DNA of 64,000 nt. Origin: Raphanus sativus (Eukaryota; Streptophyta; Magnoliopsida; Brassicales; Brassicaceae). Location of the stretch: NCBI RefSeq assembly GCF_000801105.2, contig NW_026615415.1, forward strand, positions 1-64,000, in the 5' to 3' direction. Below, in pieces: positions 20,580 to 32,640 of this stretch; the stretch's first letter is position 1; each line of letters starts with the position of its first letter. The position numbers and the translations under genes were made by a program. A model generated the notes under the pieces. That model worked only from the letters and a program-made list of their open reading frames with translations, was not told the DNA's origin and did not search any database.

Positions 20580-21130
20580 CGAACAAATTCAGGTCTCAAT
20601 GAACCTGAACCTAAGGTCTTAAAATCCTTCGAACAAATTCAGGTCTCAATGAACCTGAACCAAAGGTATTAAAACCCTTCAAACAAATTCAGGTCTCAAT
20701 GAACCTGAACCTAAGGTCTTAAAAACCTTCAAACAAATTCAGGTCTCCGTGAACTTGAACCTAAGGTCTTAAAAACCTTCAAACAAATTCAGGTCTCCGT
20801 GAACCTAAACCTAAGGTCTTAAAACCCTTCCAACAAACTCAGGTCTCCACGAACCTGGACCTAAGGTCTTAAAATCCTTAGTAACCTCGAAGGTCTTAAA
20901 ATCCTTCAGGCGAAATCAAACTTCGACAAACCTAAATCTAAGGTCTTAAAAATCCTTAGAAACCACTAAAGGTCTTAAAATCCTTATCAAATCCCAAAAG
21001 GTCTTAAAATCCTTATCAAATCTCAAAAGGTCTTAAAATCCTTATCAAATCTCAAAAGGTCTTAAAATCCTAAGCAAACTTCAATGGGTCTTAAAATCCC
21101 ACAAACGAATTCAGGTTCCCATGAACCCCC
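20580..21130 (+). repeat. TAT-2 3' UTR tandem repeats
   Basis: Five to six copies of a 50-bp unit (AACAAATTCAGGTCTC...AAGGTCTTAAAATCCTTC), then about seven shorter units of 28-29 bp (AAGGTCTTAAAATCCTTATC). Homologous to 1690-2130 in TAT-1 but with a different unit mix. Confidence 0.9.
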
Positions 21131-21541
21131 TCCTAAGGTCTTCAGGGTAGCTCAGGTTCCTAAAAACCCGGAGCTAATCTCAATATTTCAGGAACTCCTT
21201 CTAAGAATCCTCGTAATCGAATACACAATCTTCGAGACCTGATAAGTCATTGGACATTGTATCTAATAATCACGATACATGTCCTAACCGAAACTTCCAC
21301 TTGACAAAAGTCAATTTCATCCAAGAAACGATCAAACCAAGTCAAATGACTTAATACGAAAAACAAAACCGAAATTTGAATAAAAGGGTTTAAAGCCTCC
21401 CCAGGCTAACGAGGGTTCAGAAGACCCTAAAACAAGTCAAGGTTTAAAAGCCTCCTCAGGCTATAAGTCTGAAACGTAAACAAAGCCCATTGGGAAAAAG
21501 TCATGAAAAGCAACATTACAATTCAAAAAGAGCCGCAGCTC

Positions 21542-21844
21542 TTAGACATCATTATCACGGGAGCTCATCCCGACATCCTTGTCTCCCTCAACTGGATCAC
21601 TTTCTTTGGCTGGATCTCCCTCATCTGCCTCCTTGTCATCGCCCATCTGGGACGTCTCGACTGGAGCTGAATCAGGGCCCACCAAACCTAAGTTAGAACC
21701 ATACTCTCTGGAAAAGGATATATTAAACATGTTAATCTCGAAAGTACCTGAACTCTCTGAGAATTGAGGAATGGGAAGCTTGCTGGCCGAGAAATCGGAT
21801 ACTTGCACCTTTTCATACGCAATCGTAACCATCAGATTAAGCAA
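21542..21844 (-). pseudogene. Antisense ORF of TAT-2, C-terminal remnant
   Basis: Frame of 100 codons homologous to 2427-2720 in TAT-1 (YEKVQVSDFS, SESSGTFEINMFN, SREYGSNLGLVG, acidic end). The upstream coiled coil and all earlier exons are gone: the sequence passes within 60 bases to the region next to the polypurine tract. A deletion of roughly 1.5 kb or more relative to TAT-1 explains this. Confidence 0.7.
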
Positions 21845-21959
21845 AGGAAATCTTCAAATAAAGATACTTGTTGCTCGAGATCTCAACAAAAAGATTGATG
21901 CTCGGCGGCTAGGTCTAGCTTCCGAGATAAGGAATCTTATCTCGAAAGCTGGGGGCAAC

Positions 21960-22530
21960 TGTTGGCCCCAAATATGACCCTCTAGCTAGTAATAAACAAC
22001 AAGAAATGATAACGGGCTGCGATAGGCCCATCATGGATTAAATCCTCAGAAGCAGCTAACACAGAGCCGGAGGCTGTGAGCTGAAGATGTTCATTAGAGA
22101 GGTCGAGGAAAAGAGGCAGCTCGTGGATAAATAAATAGGCGCAGGACCCGGTCAAAGAGGTAGCTCGTGGACAAATAAATAGGCGCATGACCCGGTCAAA
22201 AGGGAGCTGTTACAAATCCCTCAAATCACGGAGGAGTTCTCGGGAACCAGTTGGTAGCGACCAAAAGGGGCCTGAGGCTATTTAAAGAAGACATCAAACA
22301 ATGATCAGAGGATCCACAATTCAACTTCTTACGCATAAGCTCTCAAAATACTTTACTTTCTTTGTAATCATCAAAAACATCTATTGTAAACAGTTCTTTA
22401 CAAAAATCATCAATAAAATCATCATTCATTCTATAAGTTCTTACGGGATTCAGCCCACGTTATCTTTCCCTAACCTTTTCCTAAACTTTAACCTGACCTT
22501 AAAATCAGGAGGTGAGTTTAATCCCTCACA
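21960..22530 (+). repeat. 3' LTR of TAT-2
   Basis: 571 bp, TGTTGGCCCCAAATATG...TTTAATCCCTCACA, preceded by the purine tract AGCTGGGGGCAAC. A 29-bp-scale direct repeat (GCTCGTGGA(T/C)AAATAAATAG, near 22115 and 22160) is private to this copy. The next base starts Athila LTR sequence; the predicted duplication is TCTAA. Confidence 0.9.
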
Positions 22531-22605
22531 TCTAATACATAATAAATAGTATCTATAACACTTATATACCATGGGTAAAACTGGGTAAAATCCATGGTAT
22601 ATAAA
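22531..22605 (-). repeat. ATH-A 3' LTR, first 75 bp
   Basis: Minus-strand TATATACCATGGATTTTACC, as in the starts of the 5' LTR (28796) and ATH-B. Truncated by the TAT-2 insertion. Confidence 0.85.
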
Positions 22606-24520
22606 CTCCCCCAGACTTATCTTTTTGCTTGTCCTCAAGCAAAACCAACGGACAATCTCTCTGAAAGAAGGTTGAAAACAGCAGGGACTCAAGGATTTTA
22701 AAAACTCAGTTCGTCATCTCTCTAGTAGTGCAAACCAAATCATTAAACATACTAACCTTAGAAGCACATTATACAATATCCTATTATAACAACCAAATTC
22801 AACTAGTTCGACAACCTAACAGATCTTGTCTGACAATCCCCTCTACTAACCTCATTTTTTGCTTAAAAATAAAATTGTAGGTTTTACCTTGGGAGTATCG
22901 ATCAAAGGACACATGGACTCAACTCAAACAAGTTTCTGAACACACAGGTAGTCTTCTCTGATCATTTTCTCCCCTCATCTCTCTTCTTTGAATCTCTTAT
23001 TAGTTTCCATTTCAATAGGTTTCGATGCCAACACAAGTCATCTAGTCTATCTCATTGACATTGCATTTGTAACTCATACATTTTGACAAAGTGTAGCGAA
23101 TAATGGGGTCACAAGTAATTTATCTATCCCCCGTTTCCACAATGTGTGATCATCCTTAAGATTTAGAATAATGGGGTCGCAGGAGACACTCCTACCCCTC
23201 TGCCTCTCAAGAAGTCATATCAATCTTTTATAACTTAAAACTTAGATCTTTGAGATGCCGAAGAGAGAGAAGGAAGGGAACCAGAAACACACAGACTTTT
23301 TACTTCCCAGACTTGTATGAGGATTTCGATCCTATGTATATCAAGCCCTAAGACAAGCGAATCAAGTCAGTATTAGGTTGGAGGTCAGCTTTGGTTTCTT
23401 CAAACAATTTCAGCAAGTGTAAACATAGTTGACAGTTTGATCCACTTTAGTATCTCTAGTACTTCCGCAGTCAGTAAATCTAAGACTAGTATAAAGAGTG
23501 GTTAGATGACAAGTAATAAATCGATTAAGATTATATCCCCTTCTTGAGTCAATAAAAACTTTTTTGAAAACATTTTAGATAAAACTCATAAAGTAGATAA
23601 ACGTTAGTAATTCCCGAAGACCTAAATTACACCGTCCCCAGTGTAACACAGTCGGTGGTAAGGTGAAACATAAATCATAAAGACATAATTTAACAATTAA
23701 GAACGATATACCTGACCGAAATTGATGTCGATCGATGTAAACGTGTTGTCATCGGTCGTGGCTGAGGTAGCTATGTCGATCGATATCGGCTTGTTCTCGT
23801 CGGTCGATATCGTGGCAATCGTTTATTCAGGTCCCTATTCTAAATAGCTAACTAAAACCTAATATTATTATAACCCCCCAGACTTAAATAACATTGTGAC
23901 CAATGTTATACAGCCTAAGATTAGTGGGAGAATAAATCATAAGGACGACATTTAATAAGGAAAAACGGTATACCTAACTCTGATGTGAATGTCGACCAAC
24001 AGAGTTAAGTGACGATAGATACTCTTAATGCTCTGTCGATCAACACAGTTAAGTGGCGATCGATCGATGCTAGTGATGCTCTGTCGACCAATGCTGCACA
24101 GTCATAGGTCGATTCTTGTGGAAACTCATCTTCCTTGATTATATCCCCTGTATTTTTACCTAACATAAAACACTAAAATAAAACACTAAAAGTTAGTAAC
24201 AGATAAATAAAAAACCAATAATTTTTTTTTCGGATGAACAGTGACTATGCTACAGTAGCGTCACTACAGTGATTCTGCTACAGTAAATCTGCTACAGTGT
24301 CGATCGATTTGCTTACTACAGTATCGATCGATGTCTTCGCTACAGTGTCGCTCGGCACTGTTGTTACAATATCGTGGGTACCGTTCTTTTTTTTTTTTAA
24401 CCTGCAATAATTAAAAACAAAAATCAGTAATATAAGAAGATAAAACCAAATTTAAAACAAACCTAACAGTGGGTTGCCTCCCACTCAGCGCTTATTTTTA
24501 GTCATGAGCTTGACTTTTGG
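22606..24520 (-). other. ATH-A 3' UTR
   Basis: Non-coding sequence shared with ATH-B (34290-35588) and ATH-C (58596-59850). Landmarks are the purine tract next to the LTR, GCTTGAGGACAAGCAAAA (22625-22645 on the minus strand), a GGAGACACTCCTACCCCTC block near 23180, and GTGGGTTGCCTCCCACTCAG at 24473. GCTACAGT repeats occur at 24240-24370. Confidence 0.75.
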
Positions 24521-24529
24521 AGGTCTGAT

Positions 24530-25360
24530 TTAATCTGGATGAGGATGTGAACTTGCTCCAAAACAAGTTTCTGTGTCTCTCTTCCTCATTTGGTTGATGC
24601 AGTTGATGAAAGCTCTTGCAAACGCTTCCTCTTTGTCTCTCAGTTTTGGATCAGATAGCACTCTAACCTTAGCAAAAGAAACTGAACCTCCTCTGCAGCG
24701 CACTCTATACTCAAGACTTTCCTCTTGACACTGAGAAGGGACTAGGGACAGGAAATCTGCATCTTCTCTCTTTCTCTTTTTCTTCTTATTTGTCCTGGTC
24801 CTTCCCCCAGACTTAGACTTTTCAGTCCCATTCGGTTCTGAATTTTGTAAGTTGTCGACCGATGCTTGAGCTCCCTTATCGATCGATTCTTGAGACATAC
24901 TGTCGACCGATGTTGAAAACTGAATGTCGATCGATGCTGGTCCTGGTTTTGCAGGCTCACGAATTGCATTTGTTGTAGGCGCTGGATCTTCAAACATTTC
25001 TATGCATGAAATAAGCTCTTCAGTTTTCTTCTTCTCCACAGTATCATAGAAGACAGTTTCATCAACATTAGTCAGGCACATCTTATTCTTCTTAAGATCA
25101 CAAACTGCCCCCACTGTAGCCATGAAGGCTCTTCCAAAAAGAAGGGAAGATGTATTGTCTGATTTGAACTCCACGACATGAAAGTCCACAGGAATAGTGC
25201 ATTCCCCTATCTCCACCTTAACATTCCTGATCATGCCTGCTGATTTTGCTTTAGAGTTATCCACAAAAGTGAAACTATCTTTTGAAGGTTCCATCTTAAA
25301 TCCTAATACTTCAGTAGTATCTATAGCCATGATGCTGACTGCAGATCCAGTATCACAGAT
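24530..25360 (-). pseudogene. ATH-A protease with basic C-terminal extension
   Basis: The minus-strand frame opens in the active site: CDTGSAVSIMAIDTTEVLG (a stop near 25372 separates it from gag). Then KSDNTSSLLFGRAFMATVGA matches the second conserved protease block, also seen in ATH-B. After the protease come repeats of ASID/VSVD type encoded by TCGATCGA words, then a basic stretch (TNKKKKRKREDADF) and a compact domain (EYRVRCRGGSVSFAKVRVLS ... AFINCINQMRKRD). The frame then stops and the 3' UTR begins. The extension is not RT. Its function is unknown; the basic run could be a nuclear localisation signal. Confidence 0.8.
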
Positions 25361-25369
25361 GGCGTTCGG

Positions 25370-27842
25370 TTAATCGTGGCTATGTATAGAACATGTAATC
25401 AGAAATCTTCCAGGATCTTGTTCCTTCTTTAGAGTCCTCTTAGGCTTACGGCAGACCTTGTTGAATAATATCTCCATATCCTTTTCTGTCTCTCTGCTCT
25501 CTCTGAAGAAATTACCAAGTTTGTACTTATAATAGGCTTCCTCAAAAGTCATACCCTTAGAAACTCTCTTCACTCTCTTGCGAAATCCATCAAGTTCAAC
25601 TTTGTTAGCTTCTCTCCTCAGGTGTTTTGGAACATAGAGTTTCCTAGCTTTCAACCTCTTCCCAATCTGAATCTCTTCTTTTGTTGCCTGCCGTTCCATG
25701 ACAGGTTCATGTCCGTCCATTTGGTGTCAATCGATACCAGGTGGATGTCGTTGATCGACACTTTCAATGAAAGAATTTCAACTAGAGTCAATTGCTTTTG
25801 GTCTGGTGCATCTGCAGGTTGCTGTTTGGTCTTCTCCATTGTCTTTAAGCAAACTGGCTTCTGAGATGGGCTGTGAGTGGTTTGTTTGTGTTGAGCACAC
25901 TAGATTTGTAGTGAGCCGCTGTCGATCGATGCTTTACCGTGGAGGTCGATCGATGCCATTTTGTTTGTGTTGCTCGACGTCATCTGTTTTAGCATGGAAC
26001 AGGATGGGAGGATGTGGGTGTCGAGCAGCGAAATCTGAGTGGCTCTGAATTTGAACAGTACTGCATGACCCTAAAAGTGGTGTCGATCGATGTTCAGCTG
26101 ATGGTGTAGATCGACACAAATACGAGCTACCAATGGACATGCAACTTTCGACTAAAAAGACTACTTCTTCCATCTTCTCATGTTTGATTACTTCCCCAAA
26201 GTAGTTATCTCAGCCAGAATCGACCTGCTGCTCTTCCCAGTCGGGATGAATAGTGTCACGATGAACAGTATCCAGATGAACAGTATCATGGTGAACAGTG
26301 TCATGATGAACAGCGTCACGGTGAACAGTACCGTGATGAACAGTGTCGCGATGAACAGTGTCGCGATGAATAGTATTTCAGTGAACAGTGGCGTGATGAA
26401 CATTGTCGATCGATACGGGATGAACAGTACCTCGATGAACAGTACTCGGATGAACAGTACCCACATGAACAGTAATCACGTGAACAGTACCCCGATGAAT
26501 AGTATCGGGATGAACAATAATTGGATGAATAGTAAGCGGATGAACAGTATCCGTGTGAATAGTACCGGAGTGAACAGTGTTGTTCCTTTAAAGAAAAGTT
26601 TGATTTTCACAGTTTTTGCAATCAGAGAAACTTGGGTGTACAGCATCTTGAAGCGGGTATAGCAGATTTCTAACTTTCCATTCACCTCTTCGTAGAGAGA
26701 ATCCAACTGTAGATTAAGATCCCCAGTCATCTCCTGCTGTTCTTTCAAGAGCTCCTCTAGCATAAATTCCATCTCTTTTAAATGGTACTGATCCTCATCC
26801 TGGTATATAGCATGATCCACAAACGAGACTTCATGTACAGAACCAGTCTCAGCCTAAATGATCTTGTTGTCATCCTATACAGCTGATTTTATCCTGTGCA
26901 TATCCAAATTTTTGGCACTGGTGCTGGATTCCAAGCTCTCAATCAGTCTCTTAGCTTCCTCTAGGGTCCTTGTCTGAAAGTTTCCTTCACTTGCAGTATC
27001 CATCATCACACAATATCGCACATCAGTACCCTTGCAGAACTTCATCAACAACTGAACCTCCGTAAAACCATGATGTGGACAGTCCCTTTGGTAGCTCCTA
27101 AACCTCTCCTAAGAGCTTCTGAAGCCTTCTGTAGGTCCTTAAGAGAATGTCCAAATTTTATCTCTTATTTCTTCAGTCCGTGATTCATCAAAGAATTTAC
27201 ACAGGAATGCATTTTGGATGTCGGTCCGGGATGTAAGAGATCCTGGTGGTAGCTGCTTAAGCTAATGCGAAGCTTCTCCAACAAGTGAGCATTTGAAGAG
27301 CTTGCAAAGAAAGTAGTCCTCAGGGACTTCATCTATACAGATAAGAGCAATAGGATCCTCGAACCTTTCCAGATGGTACTTTGGATTCAGCTCGAAATTC
27401 TGTGTCTGGATATCTGGTGGACGAATGGCTGATCTATTGGCATAGTATTCCTCTGGACGGTTGTAGTCAGCCAGTGTCCTTTGTCGAGCATTCTCATCTA
27501 CAGGTATAGCAGCTCCTGTAGTATCAATATCGGAGTCAGGGATTACAGTCCCCTGAGCATCAAGTCTCTGACCTACTGCATTACGCAGATGACCATCCCG
27601 GTCATGCAGCCATTCTCATCCCTTTATAGCACAAGTATCTCGCTCATGGTTGCTCGCAGATTGGTATCGACCGATGTTGCAGATGATGTGTCGATCGATT
27701 CTCTTTCACAAGTGTCGATCGATGATGTATAAGTGGTATCGATCGATGCTGCGAGTTTCTCTTTGCGGATCGAGTGTTCCAAACGTGCTGGGTCTGAGAA
27801 GAAAAGCAATTCTCCCTTGCTGCTTCTGGTACTAATTGGCAT
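25370..27842 (-). pseudogene. ATH-A gag remnant
   Basis: Starts MPISTRSSKGELLFFSDPA at 27842, matching ATH-B gag (30314). The Retrotrans_gag-type core lies at about 27420-26860: PEDYFLCKLFKCSLVGEASH, FFDESRTEEIRDKIWTFS, YQRDCPHHGFTEVQLLMKF and NFQTRTLEEAKRLIESLES, with several in-frame stops. A 15-bp minisatellite has expanded inside the gag at 26245-26582. The C-terminal part (25370-25720) has LRREANKVELDGFRKRV and FFRESRETEKDMEILF, again as in ATH-B. Gag forms the particle that packages element RNA; this copy cannot. Confidence 0.82.
26245..26582 (-). repeat. 15-bp minisatellite inside ATH-A gag
   Basis: About 22 units of GATGAACAGTATC-type 15-mers. Read on the plus strand they give a spurious MNSxx repeat frame; on the gag strand they give xLFIx repeats. 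ATH-B gag lacks the expansion. Confidence 0.9.
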
Positions 27843-27941
27843 GTACCTGAAAAACAAGAAAAAAAAATTTCGTAACTAACTTAAAACAGTAAATAAAATC
27901 TAGAATAAACCTATTAATCAAGTCTAATAGCGAATCCTTAC

Positions 27942-27959
27942 TCCCCGACAACGGCACCA
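27942..27959 (-). other. Primer binding site of ATH-A
   Basis: Minus-strand TGGTGCCGTTGTCGGGGA, three bases inside the LTR end. It differs by two bases from the ATH-B site (TGGCGCCGTTGCCGGGGA), the tRNA-Asp-type primer site known for Athila. Confidence 0.88.
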
Positions 27960-27963
27960 AATT

Positions 27964-28796
27964 TGATATCACTCTAATTACCCTAACAAGTGATCTTACT
28001 CTCTCAAATAAGAGGTTCGATTGTAGTACTTAGGGATCGAATCCACGGAGAGCTAGGGCACACACTAAACTATAGATATTAAGATTTAACTAGGCAAATA
28101 GTTATAAAGCAATAAATATTATGCAATAAATAAATGAAAGTAAAGTGAACAAGGCAGTTGTTCTTATGTAACAAGGAGTTTTTTGATGGAATGATGGTAG
28201 GTAGATCTAGGATTTCTATTCAGGCTGGAATTATAATGATATAGATACTAAATTATGATATTATAGAACTCAATTATAAGAATAACAGATCAACTCTCGT
28301 TGTATAGGTTATCTATTACTAGATCCAATGATCTCACCTGTCGGGATGATCAATTAGAAAGTGTCGATCGATGACTCTATAGGAGTATCGATCGATACAC
28401 CTTTCGCTCCGTCGATCGATTATTCAATAGGGATAACGATCGATGCATAACTTCTGCGAGGCAGACTGATCACTCTTCAGTAAAACGGGCATAACGTCGG
28501 CTACAGAATGCGGATTGACCTCAGACCGGTGGCATTGGAAAGCTAACTCAAAGCTCTATCGTGTGTCCAAATATGGGCATAATCCAACGGTGGGAAGATC
28601 TCCATCGAGAGCTAAACATCTGAAACGTCTGTACAGTTCTTCACTGCGAAAGACTCCAAAAGACACCAAAATCACCATATATCTCCAAATCGTCCCTGAA
28701 CCTGTAAATACTCTAAATATACTTCAATACATAATAAATAGTGTCTATAACACTTATATACCATCGGTAAAACTGGATAAAATCCATGGTATATCA
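27964..28796 (-). repeat. 5' LTR of ATH-A
   Basis: 833 bp, minus-strand TGATATACCATGG...GTGATATCA. Shorter than the ATH-B LTR (1355 bp). It carries several TCGATCGA words (28365-28445). Confidence 0.85.
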
Positions 28797-28846
28797 CTAG
28801 ACCACCGCTTCGTCCACAAGGATCAACGGTACAAACTTGATCGTAG
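28797..28846 (-). pseudogene. LINE endonuclease fragment between ATH-A and ATH-B
   Basis: 50 bases encode, on the minus strand, YDQVCTVDPCGRSGGL, the GRSGGL core of the plant L1-type endonuclease. It joins in frame to 36857 when ATH-B and one CGTAG copy are discounted. The remainder of ORF2 should lie beyond ATH-A, left of the window. Confidence 0.85.
28842..28846. repeat. Target site duplication of ATH-B, left copy
   Basis: CGTAG; matches 36857-36861. Confidence 0.95.
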
Positions 28847-30201
28847 TGATATACCATGGATTTTACCCGTTTTAACCATGGTATACTAGTATTTATTATA
28901 TATTTATTCTGTTTTCTAGTCTGTTAGGTATGTTTTCAGGTTCAGAAGCATTTTGTGAGAAAGTGATGTTTTTGGAGCATTTTGGAGTACAAGTGATGAT
29001 ACACCCGAGTTGACCATTAAGGACTAAGTCGGAAGTCAACATTGCGATTATAATCGATCGATACTCATCTTGAGTTGTCGATCGATGTAGCTGAGAAGAT
29101 CCGCATTCTAGAAGATTATAATCGATCGATACACATTCAGTGTTGTCGATCGATATCGAGGACGAAATTGTTTAGCCGACTACTTCACCAAGACTTCACC
29201 AAATTACGAGATTGCCCCTGACGAGTTTTTAACCTAATGGAAATGCTTAAATATTCCTGCTAAGTGTTTTTGACGGCAACCTTGAACTTTCGAAAGAAGC
29301 AAGCTTTTAACAACCCTCAAAGTAGAGAGTGTGAGAGAGAGACTAGAGTTTTATTTGTTTGAGAGATTGGAGAGATTTCTCATCTCCTTTTGTATTTCTA
29401 CCTTATTCTATCTATGCAATTCTTTCATCTATCTATTGTTATGAATTGCTTAGCTATGTCTGAGTAGTCTACTTGTTAGATCTAGGGTTCAAATAGGTTT
29501 GTGGGATTAGCCCCAAACTATAATTGCTAAGTTGTGATACTCATCAAATGGATTGCACCCTATGCTTGTTTTAGATTAGCTAACTAGAACATAGATCACT
29601 AGGATCTTTGATTATCTTGAATTATCCATTTGAGCTTGCATGTCTCCCGTTGAGAAAAACGATAGTTCCTCCTTGAGACCTTGTGGTCATATTCGGCTCG
29701 CGCCTATGCAGATCTAGAAGCCGTCGATCGATATCCCGACAGGTGAATCGATCGATGCTGCGAAAGGTGTATCGCTCGATATCTCAAAAGGATATCGACC
29801 GACTCTTTTTCTGTGTCATCATGCGAAAGGTGTGGCCTGAGATCTAGATATTTTAACCAGTGACACTTCACTTGAGTTAAGCGGCTGAGATCTATAGTAT
29901 CATGCAAGCAACTTGTTAAAGCATTTATAGAGATTATAATCTCCATTCCTGAATAGAAACCCTATGTCTAGTACTCTTTATCACATTTAAACAACCCATC
30001 ATATTGTTAGTTAGAGTAACCACCTTGCTCATTTTAGGAATTGTTATTTTCATTTCTATCATATAAACCAACCTTGCCTACGATTGATTAGTAGATTATA
30101 TTTAATTGGTTCCCTATCTCTTCGTGATTCGATCCCTAAGTACTACAGCTGTACCTCTTATTTGAGAGAGTAAGCTCTACTGGGTAATTTGAGCACTATC
30201 A
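28847..30201 (+). repeat. 5' LTR of ATH-B
   Basis: 1355 bp, TGATATACCATGG...GAGCACTATCA. At least eight TCGATCGA-type words, mostly at 29050-29150 and 29720-29810. Confidence 0.93.
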
Positions 30202-30205
30202 AATT

Positions 30206-30223
30206 TGGCGCCGTTGCCGGGGA
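30206..30223 (+). other. Primer binding site of ATH-B
   Basis: TGGCGCCGTTGCCGGGGA, the tRNA-Asp-type site typical for Athila. Confidence 0.93.
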
Positions 30224-30313
30224 GCTTTGATCGCCATTAGATTTAATCTTATTAATCTTAGGTTTTTCTTTTACCCCCTTTCTGATTTAAATTTTTCTTG
30301 TCTTTTCAGGTAC

Positions 30314-32640
30314 ATGCCCAGTAGTACCAGAAGCAACAGGGGAAATAACATATTATTCTCAGAGGATCCTGCACACTTGGAACGTTCAATCCGCAAAGAC
30401 CTACGCTCCGCATCGATCGACAGAACCGCATTACCGTCGACTGATACTCACGTTCAACAGTCGACCGACAATCAGACAACACCGTCGACCGATACCGTCG
30501 ATCCACATCGTTCGATACTTCTAACCGTATATCGATCGACACTACTCCGCGAAGCATGGTCGCGATTGTTATTCTCACGCAGGGCGAGAATGGAAACCTG
30601 TATGACCAAGATGGTCATCTGCGTAATGCAACAGATCAGAAGCTAGATGCACAGGGAAACATAATCCCTGAACCTGAAGCTGAGGCTACATGAGAAGCTC
30701 AAACACGATCGTTGGCAGACTATAACCGTCCAGACGAATACTACACCAACTGATCAGCTATTCGACTTCCAGAGATTCAGAAACCGAACTTCGAGCTCAA
30801 GCCTCAGTACTACTCTCTCGTGTCTCAGATACCTTATTCTGGGCAATCACACGAGCATCCTATGGACCATCTGGAGAGGTTCGAGGATCTTATCGCTGCT
30901 ATTCGTATGGATGGAGTCCCCGAGGACTACCTACTCTGCAAGCTCTTCAAATACTCACTGATTGGAGAAGCTTTGCACTGGCTCAAGCAGCTACCTACAG
31001 GATCACTGACATCCTGGGCCGACATCAAAACGCCTTCCTGCGTAATTTCTTTGATGAGGCACGCGCGGAAGACTTAAGAAGCAAAATCGCCACTTTCGCG
31101 CAAAAGCCTAGTGAGACTTTTAAAGATGCGTGGATCAGATTCAAGTTCTTCCAGCGAGACTGTCCACACCATGGATTCAATGAAGTGCAGCTGTTAAGCA
31201 CTTTCTACAGAGGTATCGCCTTAAGGTATCAGATGGCTCTTGATACTGCTAGTGAGGGAAACTTCAACACTAGGAATCCAATAGAGGCTGTGAGACTTAT
31301 TGAAAACCTAGCCAACAGCAGCAGCACCAAGAACACTGACTCTGACAAGAAGAAATCGGTTGCAGCCATCGGGGAAGACCAGATGAATGAAGTCAGAGCC
31401 AAGATAGATGCTTTACATGCATTTCTGGGGCAGCCAGCCTGCTCAGCTGAAGAATGAGAGGCTAGAGAGGATGATACAGAAGAAGATGTGAACTACATTG
31501 GAGGTACTGGATTTCAGAGATATGGAAACCAGAGTAGAAACATAAACTTTTTTGGCAGTGGTCAGAAGAGTAACTACAACCAGAGTTCACAGTATCAGAA
31601 ACCCTTCACCAACACAAGGAACTACGGCAACTCAGCTTACCAAAACCCACCGCCACCCACCCAGGAGAGTAAGTTTGATGCCATGATTGATAGAGTTCTG
31701 GAAGGTCAGCAGAAGCTTACAGTAGACTTCAATGGGAAGATTGATTATGTCTTCAACAATCTGACCACGAGGATAGACACCATTTGCACTCAAGTTAAGA
31801 AACTTGAGACACAGATTGTCCAGACTGAAGACTCTATCAGGAGGATTGGAACTTCTAAGGAAGTAGGGGAAGGAAATAGGAAACACCACGTCAATGATAT
31901 CATAGATGATGATTTCTGGCAAGTGGTGAAACAGGAGAAGCTACAAGAAGGAGACTTTGAAGTGGAAAGTTCACTAAGTCTCGGTGGATCACAATGGTGT
32001 CGATCGACACCAACTAGTCCACATCGATCGACATCGACGATGTCATTTCCGGATACGATTGCAGATTGCAACGCGGTTAGGATATTGACACATGCTGAAT
32101 TCAAGGCTTCTCATCCATACCCACCCACCCACACCTACGAAGATATCGACCGACGAGACGAACCACTCATCGATCGACACAAAGAAGAGAACCGTATCAA
32201 TCGACCCTTTTCTCCACCTATCGATCGACACGCACCTCTCACATACCGAGTGCAACTACCATCGATAGACAACAACCGAATCAATGCACTCAGATCCACA
32301 CCGAAACCACAAGCTAACCCTACCGAAATCACTGGTAACCCTTCAGACACTACACCTACATCAGAGGGAACTGAAAGAAGAAGGTTAAGGAGTAGGAAGG
32401 AAAAGATTCTTAAGAACCTTAAAAGGGAAGCTAATGCAAAGGAAATTGATGGTTTCACTAAGAGAGTTATCAGAATCCCACGAAAGAAACCTTTTGAGGA
32501 GGTTTATTTCACAAGCAGATTGTGGATGTTCTTCAGAGAAACAAGGGAGACTGAAACTGACATTAGGAGAAGGTTTGACAATGTCAGAGAAGATATGAGG
32601 AAAATGATTACTTTGCAGAAGAAGAGTGATCCTGGGAAGT
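30314..32640 (+). pseudogene. ATH-B gag
   Basis: The start is MPSSTRSNRGNNILFSEDPA at 30314, just after a TTTTCAG that looks like a splice acceptor. The first part is rich in SIDR/STDT words. The capsid-like domain is split over frames 30820-31077 and 31185-31457: PEDYLLCKLFKYSLIGEALH, then FFDEARAEDLRSKIATFAQK, FQRDCPHHGFNEVQLL, and NFNTRNPIEAVRLIENLANS. A long frame (31488-32840) continues with an Asn/Gln/Tyr-rich stretch, a helical segment (QQKLTVDFNGKIDYVFNNLT), and KREANAKEIDGFTKRVIRIP before the protease. Frame changes lie at about 30560, 31030 and a stop at 31455; some may be assembly indels. I see no CCHC zinc knuckle. Confidence 0.85.

Larger units (their letters stand above)
16919..22530 (+). 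mobile_element. TAT-2: Tat-lineage Ty3/gypsy element, 5' part off-window
   Basis: Protease, RT, two RNase H domains, an integrase truncated at about 20465, 3' UTR tandem repeats, the tail of the antisense ORF, and a 3' LTR. The first visible base continues a protease reading frame (VTLNIAGYEVPK), so gag and the 5' LTR should lie beyond TAT-1, left of the window. The second, archaeal-like RNase H is diagnostic for the Tat lineage. The right LTR end meets Athila LTR sequence (ATH-A), so TAT-2 inserted there. Confidence 0.85.
22531..28796 (-). mobile_element. ATH-A: Athila-type Ty3/gypsy element, polymerase-less, minus strand
   Basis: From right to left: 5' LTR (27964-28796), Asp-tRNA-type primer site (27942-27959), gag remnant, protease with a C-terminal extension (24530-25360), a long 3' UTR, a purine tract (about 22606-22615), and the first 75 bp of the 3' LTR (22531-22605), cut by TAT-2. 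No RT, RNase H or integrase lies between protease and 3' UTR. ATH-B shares this design, so the absence is probably a lineage feature rather than a private deletion. The 5' LTR starts directly against LINE sequence. Confidence 0.88.

Noticed and set aside
26180..26662. 160-codon ORF of MNSxx repeats on the plus strand
   Set aside because: It is the reverse reading of a 15-bp minisatellite within minus-strand gag.
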